Positions 35,410-45,998 of a stretch of DNA of 64,000 bases are shown in pieces. Source of the stretch: Amyloporia xantha (Eukaryota > Basidiomycota > Agaricomycetes > Polyporales > Adustoporiaceae); NCBI GenBank assembly GCA_036971615.1, contig JAYKKR010000005.1, positions 1,302,001 through 1,366,000 on the forward strand. Direction: 5' to 3'. The translations under genes and the position numbers were made by a program. Numbering within the stretch: position 1 is the stretch's first letter; every line of letters starts with the position of its first letter. The notes under the pieces were generated by a model. That model was not told where the DNA came from. It searched no databases and saw only the letters and a program-made list of their open reading frames with translations.

Positions 35410-35766
35410 ATCCCGGAGATTAGATTCATTGGAAGGCTCACAAGTCATGACGTTGCAGCTCTTCGCGGTCCTCATGCATCTTCGCGAGCTTTTGGAGATA
35501 TTGACAAGCCATTTGGATTTTGGAATATGCCTTTTACCACCAACGCAGATCTGGGCGCACTCGGAGTCCCGCGCGAGCATTGGTCTCCAGATGTGGATTT
35601 GTAGACCACTGACGTACGAAGCGTGTAGACAGTGAATATATCGACAGACCTCTCGCTACCGCTCGCAGTAATACACGTATGTAGGCGAGGCATGAGCCCG
35701 CCATCAAATAAAATATTAAATAAAGCCTGTCGGTAAAATACAGTCCAAGTGCGCTCGTAGCTCTAA
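35410..35766. other. convergent intergenic region
   Basis: 3' UTRs of the ferroportin and DUF218 genes. No gene seen. Confidence 0.5.
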
Positions 35767-36981
35767 TTATAGATTGTCCCAGGGAAGTGATCCCTTGAAA
35801 GTCGCCGTTTTGCCTCCTTCCGAAGGGCCTGGACACCAGTCAAAAAGTGCTGCAAGCTCGGGCGCCGAGGTGTAGTATGAGTGGAAGCGGATGAAGGGAT
35901 TCCGCGAGCGGCGTTTTGAGAGCAGGAGGTCGTGGCAGCCGTAAGAATCCACCGAGTAGGGCAGGTAGCCGTTCAACCGCTTCGCAGCGAGATTCGTGAG
36001 GCTCAACCAGGATGATCTCGACAGCCGACTCACCTCGCCTTCCTGTGCCTTCTTTTGTTCCTCTCCCTCGGCGTCTATGCCAATGTAGTGGAAGCGCTCT
36101 CGCGGCCACCGCAGCGCGGCGCGATGCAGCTCGGTGAATCTGCGCCGTTTCATCTCGTACCCGACGACGGTGATCTGCTCCGGGTAGCGCCCTGTGTATT
36201 CGTGGAAGCGCGCGATGGAGAAGAGAAGATTTTGGTAGGAGTCCAGCGCGTTGTCTTCGGTTGTTGCCCGGAGGGGGAACGTCGATCGTGCGGAATTGGG
36301 CGAGGGAAAGGGCAGGATGCCGGAGGCGAGCGCTAGGCGCATATACGACTCTGCTTCGGTCGTGGTGGATGTTTGGCGAGTCTGACCGCTGGAGGGCGGG
36401 AGGATGTGAATATGTGTGCAGTGACCCAGTTAGCATGATGGGGCATTACCCGCTGAAAACGAGCAGCGCGTTTTCGTCTTCATTCGCTAGCTCTGCTCTA
36501 CAGCAAAACAGTCAAGACGCGAGTCGGGTGGGTGCGAACGTCAAAACGTTACCCACGCGGAAGCTATGTGGCGGTAGAAAGCAGAGGTACGACCTCCCCC
36601 CCTCTGATACGGTTCTAGTATCCACTGGCTATCATCGAGTCGCAGCGCCGGATCCGTGCCCTTCCAGATGGCATGCCCTGGGACGATAATGAGATGGTCT
36701 ACAGTCGAGAGGGAGTTGTCGCGCTGGACGGTCGCCAGAATACTATGTGGTCGACCGTAGTACGTGAAGTGCTCCGAGAGACTGGTCAAAGGCGAAAAGT
36801 AATGTCGTAAGTTGATGATCAAAGAGAGCGCGGTGACGGATGAGAGTAAGAGAAGGCCGAGGTTGGTGATGCGGGCGCGGGTGAGTAGGGCATCTTTGGT
36901 GCTTCTGTGCTGAGGCCGAATGCTGTGCCTACTGGTTGAAGATTGCCGCCTTGCAGAGAGAGAGACGGGCAGGGGAAGCAT
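35767..36981 (-). CDS. DUF218 (YdcF-like) domain protein with N-terminal membrane anchor
   Basis: Exons 36557-36981, 36450-36497, 36034-36388 and 35767-35979 give 346 residues. An Arg/Ser-rich N-terminus is followed by one membrane helix (NLGLLLLSSVTALSLIINL) and the DUF218 domain: HLIIVPGHAIWKGTD, ENALLVFSGGQTRQTS, TTTEAESYMRLALAS, ATTEDNALDSYQNLLFSIAR and ITVVGYEMKRRRFTELHRAA. In bacteria related proteins bind nucleotides or act on envelope precursors; the fungal role is unknown. The 48-nt second exon is required to join PGH and SGGQT parts in frame. Probably located in an endomembrane with the domain on one side (inference). Confidence 0.85.
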
Positions 36982-38174
36982 AGGGCACCCCGCTGCCTGA
37001 GTGGTAGCAGCTACAGACCAAGTATACGTACTGGCTGATTGAGCGCTTGAGCATCGCCGACGGTCATACGCCCTTCCAATCGAAGATCCTACTGCGATCG
37101 CTCAGCCACACTGACTTTGGGCGCGTGGGTCTATGTTCCGTACGCGTAAGTCGTTCTCTGAACTAGTGCCTCCACATGAACTAGGTAACCCGCTCGCTCG
37201 TGCCTCCACATGAGCGGCCATGTCGAAATCGAATTGCTTGCCAAGATACGTCGTCCGGAGACAAACCTCCCTTCTTTCGAGGTAGATATGCTTCCAACGA
37301 GTCTACGTCAGTTAAAGACAAGCCGCGCCGTCATCCAAGAGAGCACGCCATAATCCAAGAGATCAAGTTCCCATTATTTAAGAGGAAGAGAACTCAAGCG
37401 AAAGAGTCTGTGTCATCCAAGAGGACGAGCCTCCAAGAGGACGAGTGTTCTCCAAGACTACAAGACGAGCTTGCTCTATCTACAGGAGCAAAGCCCTCTG
37501 TTTCCTAGAAAAGGATCTTGTGCGTCTTCGGAAAAATATTATTGCGTTTCGTAAGAGAAACAGCCTCCTCTACGACTGCTTCGGACTTACGACCCCAGTG
37601 AATCCTTCACTATGCAAAGTCGTTTTGGCTCCTGCCGCTTTCGTAACACCCGATGTCCTCGGTCCTTGACTACAGGCTTTGATTGTGATATCGGGCCCGT
37701 AGCAATAAGCTTCAGCTCGGCAGATCACCCTGGTAGCCTTGAACAGGCGGTTCGTCCAAGCTCCGTGTCTGGACCCATCACGTTATTGTGCTGTAAGTGC
37801 TCTCACATGCGACTCACACGCCCAACTACTTTCAATTGGCTTACAGTGATCTTCCGTTAATGATGGAGCTGCATGTTAGAAATTGTGGTACGTATTCTAT
37901 CTATGACGGCAGCGGGATTGTTGGGCTGTGCTCTGAAGCGCCAGCCGTCCTCTTTTTAAATCCGCACATGAGTGCGCACACTTCCGGCCTTGTCAATAGT
38001 GGGAGGGACGCTCGAGGTGCTCTGCTGAGCTCGCTGGCTCTTATATTTCGAATCAACACCTCAAGCATTGCTCGTCCGCACTTACACTGCAGCCTTTCCC
38101 GCCGTAAGCGCACTGCCCACGGAACTCCCCGTTCACCGCGACTTACAGCTGGGCTTCCGCTCTCGTTCTAACAG
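36982..38174. other. intergenic or unresolved 5' exons of the next gene
   Basis: 1.2 kb. A GTAAGT...CTTACAG intron-like unit (37794-37847) and a following exon-like stretch with MMELHVRNCG could belong to the 5' part of the gene at 38175, but I could not build a consistent chain. A 14 bp direct repeat GTGCCTCCACATGA occurs at 37166-37179 and 37200-37213, and CCAAGAG recurs five times in 37330-37480. Confidence 0.35.
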
Positions 38175-38804
38175 ATGCCCCTGCAGCTGGTCTCTCAGGC
38201 CGTGTACCAGTCAAATTCCTCCTTCGGAGCTCCTCAGCTGCTGTCGTCGTATCAAATCGCAGGCACATCACATGTCGGTGTCAGAGTAGTCGACATTCTG
38301 GAAAGCAATCCTGCGGACGTGCATCTATTGAGTGCACAAGACCTCGCCTTCCCCGGCATGAGTGGGACGAAGATATCTTTCAGAATTTTGGTAAGTTGCC
38401 CTTGACCGCTAATATCTCCGTGTGTAGACAAACATAACCGATGGATCGCGCTGATAGTGGCCAGGGTATGCGCCCTATACTCATCAGTTCAACTCGAGGA
38501 GCTGGGTTCACGCAATATCCACGCCTCTTACGATAGATCAAGCCGCAAAAACTCTCGCCTCCGAAATCAGACACGCGGTCAACGTGCGTATTCTTTGAAT
38601 GAGTAAACGTCAAGGTTCTGATACGTGTTCCAGGCGCTTTCACGGCAGCAATGCGGCCCACATGGTTTGCGGTTGGGACCAAACGGCATTGGATTAGACG
38701 ACATATTCCTCGTCGCAATCACTCGCGTGTCGTCCGGAAGTGTTCAGCCCATCCTCGCCGTCGGGCGATCTGCGTTTGAAGCACAAGAGACGACCACTAT
38801 GTAA
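38175..38804 (+). CDS. conserved Agaricomycete-type protein of unknown function (5' end uncertain)
   Basis: Three exons (38175-38390, 38458-38583, 38634-38804) splice into 170 residues ending in EAQETTTM. Core elements are TKISFRILWPGYAPYTHQF, a helix SEIRHAVNALSRQ and LGPNGIGLDDIFLVAITRVS followed by GSVQPILAV. I have the impression of similar WPGY...LDDI proteins in other Agaricomycetes, but cannot name a domain. The ATG at 38175 sits directly after an acceptor-like CTAACAG, and an in-frame exon ending at a GTAAGC donor (about 38033-38103, with WLLYFESTPQALLVRTY) precedes it. The true protein is therefore probably longer at the N-terminus. Confidence 0.6.
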
Positions 38805-39361
38805 GGCTGTCAGTACTATCCTCATGATCGTCTTGTATATCCCAGTCTGAATGCGGATATTTCTGCTGTCTAGACCTACCTACTAGTACCCTTCATGGCC
38901 CTTATAGAACCTCCGTCGCTCGCTCTGCTCCTTACTTTCTCTCATGCCACCATGTCTCCGCCCTGATACTTAATCGAAGTTATGTACATTACTCATCTCC
39001 TGGACAAGGAATAAATTCCCTAATTTGTCACCAATGAAAATTGAGATCATGGCTTCCGTTTGCGCGTACATTTCCGGTCAAGATCTCGACTGAACATTCA
39101 TGAGCACACCTCGGCACATTTTACCGCTGTCCTTGACGGTGCTTTTGCCCAGCAGGATTGAAGTGGTCTCTGCCCCCCTCCCTCGAAATAGTTATCTTGA
39201 GTCTTCCAAGAATGGTATAAGTTATTTCTTTTCACCTTGTGATGCCGGACAGAATTGTCATGCTTTATCAAGGGGCCATATCGACTCATATATTGAAGCC
39301 TTACGCAAGAAACAACCGGTGGAGATTGTGCTAATATGGACACTGAGTGTATGGAACTCAA
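38805..39361. other. intergenic
   Basis: Between the 38.2 kb gene and tRNA-Ser; no feature recognised. Confidence 0.45.
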
Positions 39362-39472
39362 GGCGCCATAGCCAAGTGGTTACGGCGACAGATTAGAATG
39401 CTCTTCAGTTTAAGCTGAATCAAACCGATCTGTTCCACTTTGTGGGCGCAGGTTCGAATCCTGCTGGCGTCG
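39362..39472 (+). tRNA. tRNA-Ser(AGA) with 29-nt intron
   Basis: Full cloverleaf: acceptor GGCGCCA pairs with TGGCGTC (one G-U), D arm GCCAAGTGGTTACGGC, anticodon stem ACAGA/TCTGT, anticodon AGA at 39395-39397, long variable arm TCCACTTTGTGGG, T arm GCAGG-TTCGAAT-CCTGC, discriminator G. The canonical intron after position 37 covers 39399-39427. A Pol III stop TTTCTTTT follows directly. Confidence 0.93.
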
Positions 39473-39480
39473 TTTCTTTT
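39473..39480 (+). terminator. Pol III terminator of tRNA-Ser
   Basis: TTTCTTTT immediately after the discriminator base. Confidence 0.6.
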
Positions 39481-40498
39481 ACTTGAATTGTTTTGTAATT
39501 TTTTGCACACCGAGTACGACGCAAAATGCGCAGAGGCAGGTGGTCAGATAGACTGGAATTGAGAGTGGCCATGGTATGTTGCATGCGATATGCAGGAAGA
39601 TACCATAAAGAATGTTTGTCCTTGTTAGTGTCGCCGCGTCGATTCTAAAGTGGCGGCGAGTACTTGGACCTGCAACTAAGGTCACCCATCGACTTGCTCG
39701 CCATCGTGCCTACCTTTAAGCGAATTGAGGACACTCCAGGAGTTGCTCTTCTCCTCATTCCAGGCAGTGACGCCAGATTTTTCCCGCGTCAGCGAGGCCA
39801 TCCATCGCCTCTGGGAGGACGTCTCTCGATCAATCGCTTCCTGCACTACTTGAGGTTAACGACCCAGCAGGTTTGCATAGCTTTTTAAACTCCGTGGTGG
39901 CTGCCGCACGACGCGAAGAGACGAAGTCAAAGACTCGAAGTCGTTCCTTCGGAGACAAAAATCTTCTTTTCGTCGTAAAGCATACACATTGACATGAAAT
40001 CATGTGGACCTGCTGAGCCCTGCTCAACAAGGATAAATACAATTATGGAACATGTGGTGCAGCATAAGATTTTACGTTGTTTCTTCCGAACATGGTTCTA
40101 TGCCCAGTCCCTAAAATATTCAATTTTGATATGATTTCGATACAATGATTACCTCCTTGTGGATGCCGTGCAGCGTTTGCAACATCGATCTCGGAAGTGC
40201 GGATTGTTAGTCCTCTAACACTTGCCGCACAAATAATTAATGGCAGTATATTTTCAAGAGAAGACTAGTACTGAGAATCTTGGAGCGAATAAGGATTGGG
40301 TATACGAGAATTTACATTTTGTATTGCTAACGGAGGGAATTTTACACCTCATGAACTTTCGATCCGACTTCAAGCTGCCCAAGGCACTCATGATGGACTT
40401 CACTTTTGCTCGCGGCGTCGCGACTCGCGCGGGGGCGGATGATTAACCTGAAGTTCCCGCACTGCCGAACTCGGCATATTCCTGCCTGTCTGCCTTTA
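39481..40498. other. intergenic
   Basis: A 68-codon minus frame at 39479-39685 has a hydrophobic stretch but no other support. Nothing else recognised. Confidence 0.4.
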
Positions 40499-40519
40499 GG
40501 CGCAGGTTCGAATCCTGCT
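40499..40519 (+). repeat. 21 bp relic of the tRNA-Ser T arm
   Basis: GGCGCAGGTTCGAATCCTGC plus one T, identical to 39445-39465 of the intact tRNA-Ser 1 kb upstream. It includes a perfect box B but no acceptor stem, D arm or anticodon. T-rich runs follow at 40540-40560. It is best read as a tRNA fragment or solo box B. Confidence 0.6.
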
Positions 40520-41015
40520 AAATCCTGCGGGCTTCGGTTCGTTTTTGCTTTTTGCTTTCCCTGGATTGTCCAGGGTGCGTGTTTGACAATGATTCAATAT
40601 GATTCAAGCGTGGAAGATGATTCGACTACTGGTACATCATCGCGTGAACCACACATGCCATAATTGATGCTCCGGGAGCTGCATCACTGAGCCCTCGAAC
40701 AACGTCCTTATTTTGCCACAGCAAGAAAGTTCGCCATGGAACTGATACAACGGCACATACAGTTCGATAAGCCCTCCGGCTCTTGTCTCATCACGTTCAT
40801 AATAAGCCTGACGAGACATCAGACATAACGTATGCTGTTTTCTCCCAGGTGGAAATATGTGAACAGTAAGTACAAGGATTAGCAGCTCATGGCTGACGGA
40901 TACTAATATACAACGTAAGGATAGTCTTAGGCTTACCACCATCAAGGTGGGAGTAACGGTTCGTGAAATTTCATTATCATTCTCGTAAGTAGTGAACGGC
41001 GTCAACAGTGGCCTC
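40520..41015. other. intergenic / 3' flank of receptor gene
   Basis: A 122-codon minus frame (40637-41005) ends just downstream of the receptor stop. It has a short hydrophobic run, but no signal peptide or domain. Not called as a gene. Confidence 0.4.
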
Positions 41016-43848
41016 TCACGACCAGTTGCTGCTGGATGGCGGGAGCCTCGCGCTCATAGGGAAGGTCATCTCGCGGGCGCTGGCGGGAACGCGTCTGTTG
41101 AGAGGAAAGCTGGCGCTCTGTGGCGTGCCCAGGTACAGCGGAAGGGGTGCTGTGCGGGGTGTGTGTATTGGGTTGGGCAGGGGCGCCGCGTCGTCCTCGG
41201 CCTCGTCGGTGTAGTGGCTGCTTTCCGTGCGCCCGGAGTGAGGCGTGTGGAGGGAGCTGCGATACGGCTCGTCGTCCTCGGCGTAGCGGCTGTTCCTCAT
41301 GACGCCCTCTGACATGCTCCGGCGCGGGCTGCGCAGGGTGCTGGCGTCTTCCGTGTGGTAATTGCCTCGAGCGCTGCGTAGGGGGCTGGCGGCCTCTTCG
41401 GAAAGGTAGTTGTCTCGAGCACTACGGGCAGAAACGGGGGCATCTTCGCCAGAAAAGTGGCGAGCGCTGCGAAGGGGTTCGTCCGCATAGTAGTTATCTC
41501 GAGCGCTGCGCATGAGGCCAGAAGGTTCTTGGACGTAATAGTCGTCTCGAGCGCTGCGCACGGGTGTGGTGACCTCTTCGGTGCCGTAGTTTCCTCGAGG
41601 TGTTTGCGCTGTACTAGAAACTCGTTCGGGGTAGAAGGTTCCACGAGGGCTGCGCACAACTGGGAGCGGAGCGGATTCGGGAGCGTAGAAGCCGTTCCCT
41701 CTTGTCTCATCCAAAGTACTTCCGCGCCCCATGCCGAAAGCGCTGCGCGCAGACATCGGCGCCGGCGGCAAGTCCTTCGCCCCGTAGTAGCTGCTCTCCC
41801 TGGACACCTGTCTGACCCCTCTCGCGCTGTCCAGGGGGACATCCTCCATCTGTCTTTCCGTGTCCGACGTCAAACCGGGGGGAGTGCGGGGATCCGCGTG
41901 CGCATGCGCGTCGGGCTGCATGTAGATGCGGTCGACGACGACGGATTGCACGCGGATCGTGACTTCGCTGTCGGACTCGTGCTCAGAGTCGGGGCTGTCG
42001 GCGCGCTTGAACACACCGGGCGCGAGCTCTACGTGGATGGGATCGCCGTTCACGTCGTACTTCTCGATGTCGCCCTTTTCGAGGTCCGCTACCTCCGCGC
42101 CGGCATTGACCACACCAGCAGTTGGGGTACCATCGCTGCTGGACTTGGGGTTGCCCTTCCTCCGGAGGAGGCAGAGCTTGAGGTTGACGGACCTGGGGAA
42201 AATGCTGTGCTCAGGCAGGACGCGACGCGTGAGGACGAACAATGTCACGTCGACAAGACCTGAGGGAAAGCTTGTCAGAGAGCTTTTCACAATGGCTGTC
42301 GCGGTTCAGACACACACCTGCCATGAGGTACACCGAGTCGCTGGGTTGAGGGGGCATCAGTGACAAGAGTCGAGAAATAGGCGGAGGGGGGGGGCGACCC
42401 ACCTGAAGGAGCTTGCGGCGTCGGCAACGGGGTGGCCGGACCACTCGATGAAACGACAAATCGCAATGGGAAAGATGAGAATGGTGAACGCGACCTGTTG
42501 GGCAAGCGTGAGTCGCTCCCTCGGCCAAATTCAAGGCGAAACCTACAGGATAGCTGCCAAGATGTGTCAATGAGAGGCACGAGTTCAAGAGTGCTGAACT
42601 GACTCACATGAGCATCTGTTTTGCGATGGCCACACTTTGGTCGTCGATTTCCTTGACTATGGTCGAATCGCGGCGCAAGTGGATGCCCTTCTTTGTGACG
42701 TTGCCGCGTAGGTTGAGGTAAACTAGGGCGTATAAGACGAAGCTGACACCTGCGGACAAGAATAGCTGTACGGTACATGAGAACCTGCACGTTATTATAC
42801 TGGCATTAGTGCACTCACCCATAGATAGTCCAGCCTATGATTGGCGTAGATTCAGTCAACTGCGAGCGGTAGGAAATGATACCGGCTTACGTTACACGCT
42901 CGTCTCCGTAATTGCTCGAGATCCAACAGTAATACCCGGCGATCCCGTCTGTGGAGCACAATAAGAGCTGCGAGCAGAGCTTTATCAAGAGACGACGCTC
43001 ACAGAAGGGACCATCCGCTTTCCGGTAGCCAGCGTTACCTATAATGACCATCAAAAGCACAAAGCCCCAGCCGCCTATGAAGAAGGCAAATAGAGACCGC
43101 TTGGGCATGTTCCACCGTAGGAAGACGACCAAAAACGTATGGAGAGAGATGAGCTGTTCCCGATTCTTGTCAGTCTTTCCCACTTCGTCTATCTGTGCTT
43201 CGAACTGACCATGGACCTGGTTCCGTCTCGTCAGCTTTTTTTGCAATGTAGGTACCATGGAGGACTGACTCACCAAATGCCTATAGACACATCCGCACTC
43301 TGCTTGATGAAGCCTGCCATGCGTTCAGCCGCGAGGAATCGCATATGTCCCTGAAACGACGGCTCACCTTGGAAGGCGCAGTAATGACCATACTCGACCG
43401 CCTTCAGTGAAACCCATCTCACGTTCAAAATAGACCCAAACGCTATACAACTTGTCAGTAATGAACTTGCCCGATTTGGAAGGCGCCTACCTTGCAGGAG
43501 GTCACACCACAAAAGCGAGATGAAATATGCCGCGACGTGACTCCGAACGAATAGGTGAGGATTTACGGATCTGCGAGTGTTCCAAGCAGACATCTGCATG
43601 GAGAAATGCATGAGAATATATTGAGCAGGGTAGGATGTCTTGACTCACCCCAAGAGCTGCCAGGAGCCCTAGAACAGCGGTTCCTGAGAACCAGGACACC
43701 ACAATCGTGACCTGTGGCTTAGTGAGTGATGAAAGAGGGGGAGAGATCACTGCAGACGAACCACTACTCCCGAAGAATCTGCGCTGGAATAGTCAACCCT
43801 CTCGAACATGAAATTGTCTCCGCCCAATATCGCCTGAACTTCAGCCAT
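41016..43848 (-). CDS. seven-transmembrane receptor, Git3/cAMP-receptor-like
   Basis: G-protein-coupled receptor-type plasma membrane protein, 707 residues from 14 exons: 43762-43848, 43649-43711, 43491-43593, 43368-43442, 43274-43313, 43210-43216, 43003-43153, 42891-42948, 42819-42834, 42608-42765, 42547-42553, 42403-42494, 42318-42340 and 41016-42259. Seven hydrophobic segments are clear, among them VTIVVSWFSGTAVLGLLAAL, SMLISLHTFLVVFLRW, FAFFIGGWGFVLLMVII and YPVAFTILIFPIAICRFIEW. CAFQGFIKQSADVSIGIW matches the Git3-type helix 3 region. Two exons are only 7 nt. The 380-residue cytosolic tail is disordered and carries about eight RSARDNYY-type repeats rich in Ser/Thr. Fungal relatives sense glucose or amino acids; the ligand here is unknown. 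Confidence 0.82.
41335..41660 (-). repeat. tandem repeats in the receptor tail
   Basis: The DNA word tctcgagc(g/a)ctgcg recurs about every 45-60 bp. It encodes copies of RSARxNYxxEE(A/P) with a period of about 15-18 residues, grading into RSPRGTFYPERV and TPRGNYGTEEV at the N-terminal side. Confidence 0.75.
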
Positions 43849-44416
43849 CCTGATGACGTTCGATCCAAATCCACGGGGACACGAATTACGAGCTGAATTA
43901 AAAACAAAAACAAAAAAGCGCCGTAAATTCAGGTGAACCTGAACTTGAAACAAACGCAGAGGAGGGCCAGCCCTCGAACGAAAAGAGAAAAGAAAAAAAG
44001 GGGGAAGGGGGAAACGAAATGGGAGGCCTGGACGAGGACGTCGAGGAAGGGGCGCGTATGGCTGCCGGATGTGCTTTAGTAGATGTAATGGATGGCGCAG
44101 TCTGATCCGGATCATCCGGTGGAGAGCTGCATGGTTTCAGGGCTTCCCGGTGTCCCTGGTCGCAACAGCAGCACAGCCTCTGTGGCTGTGATGCCCTCTC
44201 CTTATATGGAAACTCCATCGCCTTACATGGTAATCCACGCGACAGACGCTGATGGCGCGTATGCGACAGATCGCGACCTGTGCTGCGTACAACGCGACCG
44301 CTCATCTCAAACACTCATCTGCATTTCGCCAAGCGATTCATCGGGTATAATGCACAATTGAGGTAACGAAAGCAAGACACAGCACTGAGCAGCGTAGAAA
44401 TACAGTCCAATCAAGC
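43849..44416. other. promoter region of the receptor gene
   Basis: 568 bp between the receptor start and the DUF6533 stop. It holds an A-rich stretch just upstream of the ATG (43890-43917) and a near-duplicate TCCTTATATGG / GCCTTACATGG pair at 44200-44230 that may be a TATA region. No gene seen. Confidence 0.45.
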
Positions 44417-45998
44417 TTACAGACCGGGCCACATCACGGAGAGGTGATCGCCTCTGCACAAGTCAAAATCAACGCACCGCATGACGAAAGGGGCTAAAGA
44501 CCCACCTTGCACACTCCTTTTCCTGTAATGATACCTGTGGTCCTCCAATCTTGTCGCCCAGATCTCATCCAGCTCTCCATAATCATCCTCCATCACAATA
44601 ATGCTTTCCCTCACGTCCATGCTCGCCTTGATCGGGCTCCCGAGGGTGAATGGAGACGCGGAACGCATGCTTAGAGGCAGATCGTCTTGCGACTTCGCCT
44701 CGGTACGGCGCAGATGCAGAAGGGAACGGTTAAGGACAGTGGTGGTCATCGCCCAGACAAAGCTGTAGGGCTTCAGCGAGGTATCGAAGCGTATCTTTGT
44801 ACATCCACTCACAAAACTCCGAGTAGCATGAAAGCGGAGCGGTTGACAGTGGCGAGAGCCACGTTTAAACCACGCAGACAAGTGACAGCCTGTGGACGTA
44901 AATCTAACGGGAATGCTAGGGTGGCATATGCGGCTCACCACAAAATAGCCAATGCCGTCGCTGCTGAGAGCTTTCACCAGGGGCGTGTTCGCTGACGTGG
45001 GACGGTCAAGTGCATTGAGCGCTGTTGAAACCAGCACAAAGAGTTCAAAGAGCATCTGCGAGATGCGCATAATCAGGGCCGCGCTCCGGCCCTACGGTAG
45101 AGGAACACACGCACGGGTGATGCCCATACTGCGATGATGAGGTTCGTTCTCTCTGCCACTACGCACATGCCTGCGGCGGAGGACCAAGTCACACTCGCTA
45201 TACACATTGAGCCCGGAATTAACTCAGCGGCAGAATGTCTACTCTGCAGCCGAAGCACGCACGTATGATACGGAGGAGGGTGAGGATCATCATGGTCACT
45301 TGAGCGATGAGGCTCGTGACGAACGCAAACGCCATCAGTTTAAGGATTAGCTTGCTTTGCGGTGAGTGACTGATATATAGTAGACGGTGCGGAGTAGGCA
45401 GCATACCGGGCGATGGTCCCACAGGATCACGACGCGTAACAAGACCAGCATGTTCGCGATGCCCACCGAGATCACGGCGATCATGGAGCACGAAAAGAGA
45501 AACGCCCTGCACCTGTGCGCGAGTCAGGACCACATCGGAAATGGTTCGAGTGAATGGGCTTGCCCCTGCGAAAGCGGATACAGACAGCGATGAGACCTCC
45601 TATATAGAAGGCAAGATACGGATTGGCCTACCTCATCAGTAAAGACATCGCCAAGAAATCCGCACATCTCTGCACATCAAAGAGTCGTCGCAGCAGTCCT
45701 GTCTTCAGCATGGCAAACACGAAAATGCGGAAGGGACGTCACGAACCGGCCGCGACCGTCATGAGCACGCCGAGGACGAGGTACCGGTTGAAAAGGAAGG
45801 TGTACTTTGCGAAAGAAGCAGGCGCGGACCAGACGAAGTTCACCTCGTGCGCGAACGTCAAGGCATGGTCGTAGAATAGGATGGTCAGGCCGATCGCTAT
45901 CGCGCGCTATGATCAGGTTTCTGCTCTAGATCGCAGCTGGGGATGCCGTACCTTCCAGATACCTAGTCGCGTTCGCGTCCCACAGGGCCGAGGCATCC
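44417..45998 (-). CDS. DUF6533-type seven-helix membrane protein
   Basis: Agaricomycete membrane protein family of unknown function. Exons 45950-45998, 45747-45896, 45632-45698, 45407-45512, 45263-45350, 45115-45170, 44939-45055, 44813-44889 and 44417-44762 give 351 residues. Recognisable parts are the start MDASALWDANATRYLE, LTILFYDHALTFAHEVNFVW (DUF6533 core), YTFLFNRYLVLGVLM, CRAFLFSCSMIAVISVGIAN, LLRVVILWDHRP, NLIIAVWASPMLFELFVLVS and a polar tail with EDDYGELDEIWATRLEDH. Exon 3 is ambiguous: with acceptor 45699 the frame fits the next exon, but with acceptor 45670 it would read EMCGFLGDVFTDE. That looks more like the family yet shifts frame at the next junction. Either a non-standard junction or early decay is possible. 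Confidence 0.75.

Noticed and set aside
40637..41005. 122-codon minus frame just downstream of the receptor gene.
   Set aside because: No start context, domain or splice support; probably the receptor 3' UTR.
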